Positions 60,184-64,000 of a stretch of DNA of 64,000 nucleotides are shown piece after piece. Positions within the stretch are counted from its first letter, which is position 1. Each line of letters begins with the position of its first letter. The position numbers and the translations under genes were made by a program. The notes beneath the pieces were generated by a model. The model did no database searches and was not told the DNA's origin. It worked only from the letters and a program-made list of their open reading frames with translations. Where the stretch lies: contig CM051512.1 in the NCBI GenBank assembly GCA_028015205.1, positions 18,259,139-18,323,138 of the forward strand. Reading direction: 5' to 3'. This DNA is from Mytilisepta virgata. Its lineage: Eukaryota; Mollusca; Bivalvia; Mytilida; Mytilidae.

Positions 60184-60328
60184 CGTGGCCATCTTGAAAA
60201 AATAATTTTTTTCGATGGCCAGCAGTTTTTTCTTAAAAGGTATATAATAATGATGCTTAGTGGTAATTTTCATGCTTGTATCATCATTTGCACAATTCCC
60301 TCGATTTTGCTTTCTAATATCTTCCACT
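60184..60328 (-). repeat. Right inverted terminal repeat
   Basis: Inverted partner of 54552-54686. Confidence 0.75.
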
Positions 60329-60341
60329 AAAGTGCTTCTTT

Positions 60342-60640
60342 CATGATTATTCATTGATTTGTTACAGAAATTACCAGTATTTAGCAAAATTCAAAACTAA
60401 CAAAAATACTAAGGGTTCATTCCTTGTATTGCACATGGTAGATCTCCTTAGCTGAAATTTGGCTTCCTATTTCGGTATTTTTGGTATTAGTACTTCTTGT
60501 TTAAAATAAGTTTGGTTTTTGGTCTTCCAAATGTTTCGGTTTTAATGCTGCTGATGAGAGGTAACTCCTTGAAATGCGTCGTATACAGCATAGTATAAAT
60601 TTACCATATCTAATATTAGTATCTTTGGATTGTTATTTTA
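60342..60640 (-). repeat. Repeat A, copy 4 (inverted, long form, cut short)
   Basis: Matches the long form at 18981 and 61024 but stops at AATAATCATG. The other long copies continue with TCAGACAAGTCTGA; here the transposon end begins about 14 bp on. Confidence 0.85.
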
Positions 60641-61023
60641 TTTTTATTTTCAAATGAAAGTACACAGTATTGCACTACCTTTTGTTTCCAGTATTATTGT
60701 ATTTTCCATTGCTGAAATGAGGATATATTTCTCAACATAATAAAAACATGTAAAAACATTATAGAATGACCAATAAAGTGAAGTTGACCAATCACTGAAA
60801 ATAACAGCAGTTTCCTTGAATGGACCTTTTACCATGTTAAACCAAGAGTCATGCGCTACAAAACAAAACAAGAAAACATCCGAATGAATGTAACGAAATG
60901 TACTATTCATAAAGTGCTAAACGTATAAAATTGTGTTAATTAGATCTGACTTCGACAGTCATGACAGTCTTTTAATAATCTTTACTAAAATCAATAGTAT
61001 TCGGTGAGAAAGAAAATTATTGT
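60641..61023. other. Spacer between two inverted repeat A copies
   Basis: AT-rich, 383 bp. A minus-strand open stretch of 86 codons (60910-60650) shows no recognisable domain. Confidence 0.4.
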
Positions 61024-61335
61024 AAAATAACAATCCAAAGATACTAATATGAGATAAAGTAAATATATACTATGCTGTATACGACGCATTTCAAGGAGTT
61101 ACCTCTCATCAGCAGCATTAAAACCGAAACTTTTGGAAGACCAAAAACTAAACTTATTTTAGACAAGAAGTACTCATAACCAAAAATACCGAAATACGAA
61201 GCCAAATTTCAGGCAAGGAGATCTACCATGTGCAATACAAAGAATGAACCCTTAGCATTTCTATTATTTTTGAATTTTGCTAAATACTGGTAATTTCTGT
61301 AACAAATCAATGAATAATCATGTCAGACAAGTCTG
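61024..61335 (+). repeat. Repeat A, copy 5 (long form)
   Basis: Full long form from AAAATAACAATCC to TCAGACAAGTCTGA. Inverted relative to copy 4. Confidence 0.85.
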
Positions 61336-62894
61336 ACGACTTGTAACAATCTGATGAACCAATCCTTAGCATAAGAACTGTTAAGAAAATGAATATTTAA
61401 AAAAATAACATGGATAAAAGTTCCTTTGCTACCGAGGCACAATTTGACCTTGCAGTTTATCTGCAAATGTCACGCAATTAAGACTAAATCGCTTGCATTT
61501 ATTTTTTCTAATAACTGCTAAGACCAAAGGGTACAATAAAACGACAGAATATAATTGGTATTTTACGTAATTTTTACAGAAATTTGGTGCTTCACAAAAA
61601 GTATTGTCTGGATTCGTAGAATCAAATAACATATTTTACAGTTTCTACCAGATATTTCTAACAAATATCAATTTTCCTCTGAGGGTAAGTTTGACTGACT
61701 TTATCGTGCAGTTCTAACTTAAATCTATTAATCGCTGTCTGGTTGTGAGGTCGAAGTCATTGTCCATGGTTAGGAATTCTTCTGGGAAATCAGTTGATAC
61801 TATATTTACTGAGCTTATTGCCCTATTTCGATACATTTCGATACATTTCGATTGCTTCCTAATTGTTCTATTATTATTCTAGAAAAACAGTGAAAGTTTT
61901 CTTGCTTTTTCTTCTAAGAATATTTAAAAGTTTTGATGAATGAGATAAGCATCTTCAGAAAGTATCCTCTTATACATCACGTTCATAAGTTCAAATGTTA
62001 AATGTACACGAAACACGAAACAGATGCTTAAACGTTAACTCAAAATTTCATCTTATAGCAGAACTAAATTTAAAATGACCGCGGAAGTATATAAAACAAA
62101 ATGATAAGAGGGCCGCAGTAAAGGGTCTTATTTTCATGATTTTGCTGTCTACAACACAGTCATGATTTATTGCAAACATTATTAACATGTAGCTTTAACC
62201 CATAAAATACAGAAGTATCTGTCGGTAAAACGTCTTTTCATTTGCGCATTTGTAAATCTGTCTTTACATGAATATTTGTTAAGTTAGAATGTTTATAAAT
62301 GTTCATGTTTTATGTGTAATAGTGTATGCTTTTAGTTGTGAAAAGATTGTTTTATAATTTTCTGTCCTGAAAAAAGTCTGTTTTGCTAATTGCTAGTTAG
62401 GGTCAATTTCTGGAAGGGCAATCGGCACAAATACAGAAAAATATTGTCAAGTAACTGCATGCCCCCACCCCCCGGGTTCAACAGCCTCCAATTCACAGCA
62501 ATTAAAAGGTATAGGCCATGATTTCTCGTCATCTTTGTATATGTTGTATTTACATTTTAAAAGGCAAAAACACTTAACAGAGTAATCGAAATTGCGAAAT
62601 TCCAAACACGCGAAAAACTATAAACTGGGACAACGGGATTATGTTTGACCATTCGAACAGTATGTACTTTTGAATAGTGCCCAGAATTTAGACGTTTTCA
62701 ACCAAATATGTAGAAAATTACAATTCAGGAAACCATTAAATTAATAGATTTTACGAGTCATTTTCCATGGAAAGATCTTTTTCTTATAATCTTGATCTGA
62801 ATTGAGCTTTTTCATCGTTGCGTCGTGAAAAAAGGTGAAGACTGATAAAAAAGAATGACGAATTATCTCATAATTCCTAACAAAAATGTATTTT
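61336..62894. other. Intergenic, nothing recognised
   Basis: AT-rich. Contains a short direct repeat of CATTTCGATA near 61830-61850 and a C-run near 62463-62473. No gene. Confidence 0.45.
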
Positions 62895-63158
62895 AAGTAA
62901 AGTCAAGAAATACAAAAGGGATATTCGAAGAAGGGAAAATCCAAAACAATGAAGACAAAACCAAAACAATACATGCACTAAAATTAAAAACTAAAAACAT
63001 ATGAACATGGACCCCACCAAAAAACCAGGGGTAGACTCGGGTGCTCCGAAAGAGTAAGCAGTCTCTGCTACCTGCAGGACACCGACCATGCAGCCCATGT
63101 CAAATCCTGTATGATAAGGGATAACATCAATGAAACAGGTCCATTTTCATTTGGGAAA
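62895..63158 (-). mobile_element. Repeat B, copy 4, joined to its reverse transcriptase
   Basis: Same boundaries as the other full B copies. Here, on the minus strand, its protein-end codons (V-S-Q-M-K-M-D-L-F-H, stop) directly follow the reverse-transcriptase fragment, so B is that element's 3' end. Confidence 0.8.
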
Positions 63159-63655
63159 CGGTTTTAATACCTGCCAACCAAGTCATGGTGACACCCATAA
63201 AATTCTACTAAGGATGACTCCAACTTAGGAGCAACATACCTTGGGTAACTTTTCTGTCAGGAGCCGGGCTCTGTCCAGTAAGTCAATGTCACAAGCTCTG
63301 GAATAACGTATGAGTTGTAAAATATATACTCCATACGCCGGCGCTTCTGGAATATTGCCGCTCAAAAATTGGAAGTTGGCGATTGGAAAGTTAAAGTCAT
63401 CGTTTGTCGTAAAGTTTTCTATTCAACCTTCCTCTGTTGTCAATTTTGAGGTGGAGGTAAAAATAAGATGCAGACTTGGCAGTGTCTCTGGTGTCCTTCA
63501 TTTCGAGCTCAGTGGGATAGATCAGATGTAAGAAATTCCCAAAACGTGAATTGTTGAGTGATATAACATTATCTATGTAGCGGAAGCTGAAATTAAAGGT
63601 ATGGCCTACTTTTTCCTTAAGAAGCCTGTCAAGGAAGTATCCCCAAATACTATTC
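63159..63655 (-). mobile_element. Reverse transcriptase fragment (retroelement 3' coding part), broken
   Basis: Minus-strand translation from about 63650 gives L-L-K-E-K-V-G-H-T-F-N, then the catalytic-motif region F-R-Y-I-D-N-V-I-S-L-N-N-S-R-F, then H-L-I-Y-P-T-E-L-E, S-A-S-Y-F-Y-L-H-L, K-L-Y-D-K-R, D-D-F-N-F-P-I, P-A-Y-G-V-Y-I-L-Q-L and F-Y-G-C-H-H-D-L-V. This family is very common in molluscs and cnidarians as I know it, with Y-I-D-D at the catalytic motif; here it reads Y-I-D-N. Frame changes at about 63394 and 63241 and a stop before repeat B show the copy is dead. I lean to a Penelope-like or related retroelement. Upstream parts are lost, unrecognisable or lie beyond the window. Confidence 0.8.
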
Positions 63656-64000
63656 TATGCGACAAAAGAAAGTGACGAAGGAAATTTCTAATGCACCTGA
63701 GATTGCAACGAATGTGTTAGCAGAAATTATAATGATGTGTTTGACAGATGTCACATTATTACACAAAGATTATTTACTTGTTTAAAGTGACAATTATCCT
63801 TGTACGATTTCACGATAAACTAATATAAATCCCTCAAGCAATATAATTTCCTATATTTTTTATTTAACTCAACAGAAAACTTAATAAAGAGTTCCTGGTA
63901 AAACCAATCAAAGGTTTCTTCTTGTGAGACTGAAGTATCATTACTTAAAACGTTAATTTTCCTGTAATTTGCTTTTCTAAAAATACATCTCTATGTACAA
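63656..64000. other. Window edge, nothing recognised
   Basis: Might hold decayed upstream reverse-transcriptase sequence, but none could be translated convincingly. Confidence 0.35.

Larger units (their letters stand above)
54552..60328 (-). mobile_element. DNA transposon-like element, about 5.8 kb, possibly Academ-type
   Basis: A unit bounded by imperfect inverted repeats at 54552-54686 and 60184-60328, holding one long broken coding region on the minus strand (59469-54972). About 715 bp of AT-rich non-coding sequence lies before it and 290 bp after it. The boundaries come from where inverted-repeat similarity fades. I could not fix a target-site duplication. On the right the element abuts repeat A4, whose long form is cut short exactly there. 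The family of proteins is, from memory, present in many copies in bivalves and corals, as expected of a transposon. Naming it Academ rests on the nuclease-type core and is uncertain. Confidence 0.65.

Overview
This window reads as animal, very probably bivalve, nuclear DNA. It is AT-rich, almost free of long open frames, and packed with short dispersed repeats. Several repeats (called B', E and J below) closely resemble sequences I know as very common in mussels of the Mytilus type. A mytilid mussel is my best guess from the sequence alone; no taxonomic search was possible. There are no operons, ribosome binding sites, CRISPR arrays, rRNA genes or convincing functional tRNA genes.

Only one gene looks intact: a 378-residue class A (rhodopsin-like) G-protein-coupled receptor at 1475-2611 (+). 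It has a likely splice acceptor just before its start codon and an AATAAA signal after its stop. A broken, inverted copy of its 3' end, including 3'UTR sequence, lies at 10340-11150 (-) and is itself interrupted by the tail of a retroelement.

The most notable structure is at 54552-60328. About 4.5 kb of damaged coding sequence on the minus strand (59469-54972, roughly 1,490 codons) lies between imperfect inverted repeats of about 140 bp. The protein has N-terminal cysteine/histidine zinc modules, a long central region, a PIN/XPG-like acidic nuclease core and a cysteine-rich (CXC-like) tail. I read it as a recently inactivated DNA transposon. It may be of the Academ type, whose transposase is known to carry an XPG-like nuclease; if not, it may be undescribed.

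Other layers, left to right. 3.9-9.2 kb holds short retroelement tails (B, B'). 11.85-12.5 kb is a decayed glutamine-rich coding remnant. 15.2-15.8 kb is an unidentified coding remnant. 16.6-18.0 kb is a Penelope-like element with a GIY-YIG endonuclease end. 19-25 kb is a mosaic of modules A, B, C, E, F and G. About 24.9-30.8 kb and 42.3-53.0 kb are two diverged copies of one segmental duplication, each carrying different later insertions. A smaller duplication relates 34.4-38.0 kb to 39.4-39.9 kb. 39.9-47.0 kb is a repeat family (I) rich in AGGTCA half-sites, interrupted by a 3-kb insert with GTGCG-type minisatellite at both ends. Two tRNA-derived SINEs lie at 35.4 and 51.5 kb. At the right edge a reverse transcriptase fragment runs directly into repeat B, which shows that B is that retroelement's 3' end.

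There is no functional pathway to describe. The window is one receptor gene in a landscape built by transposition, duplication and decay.
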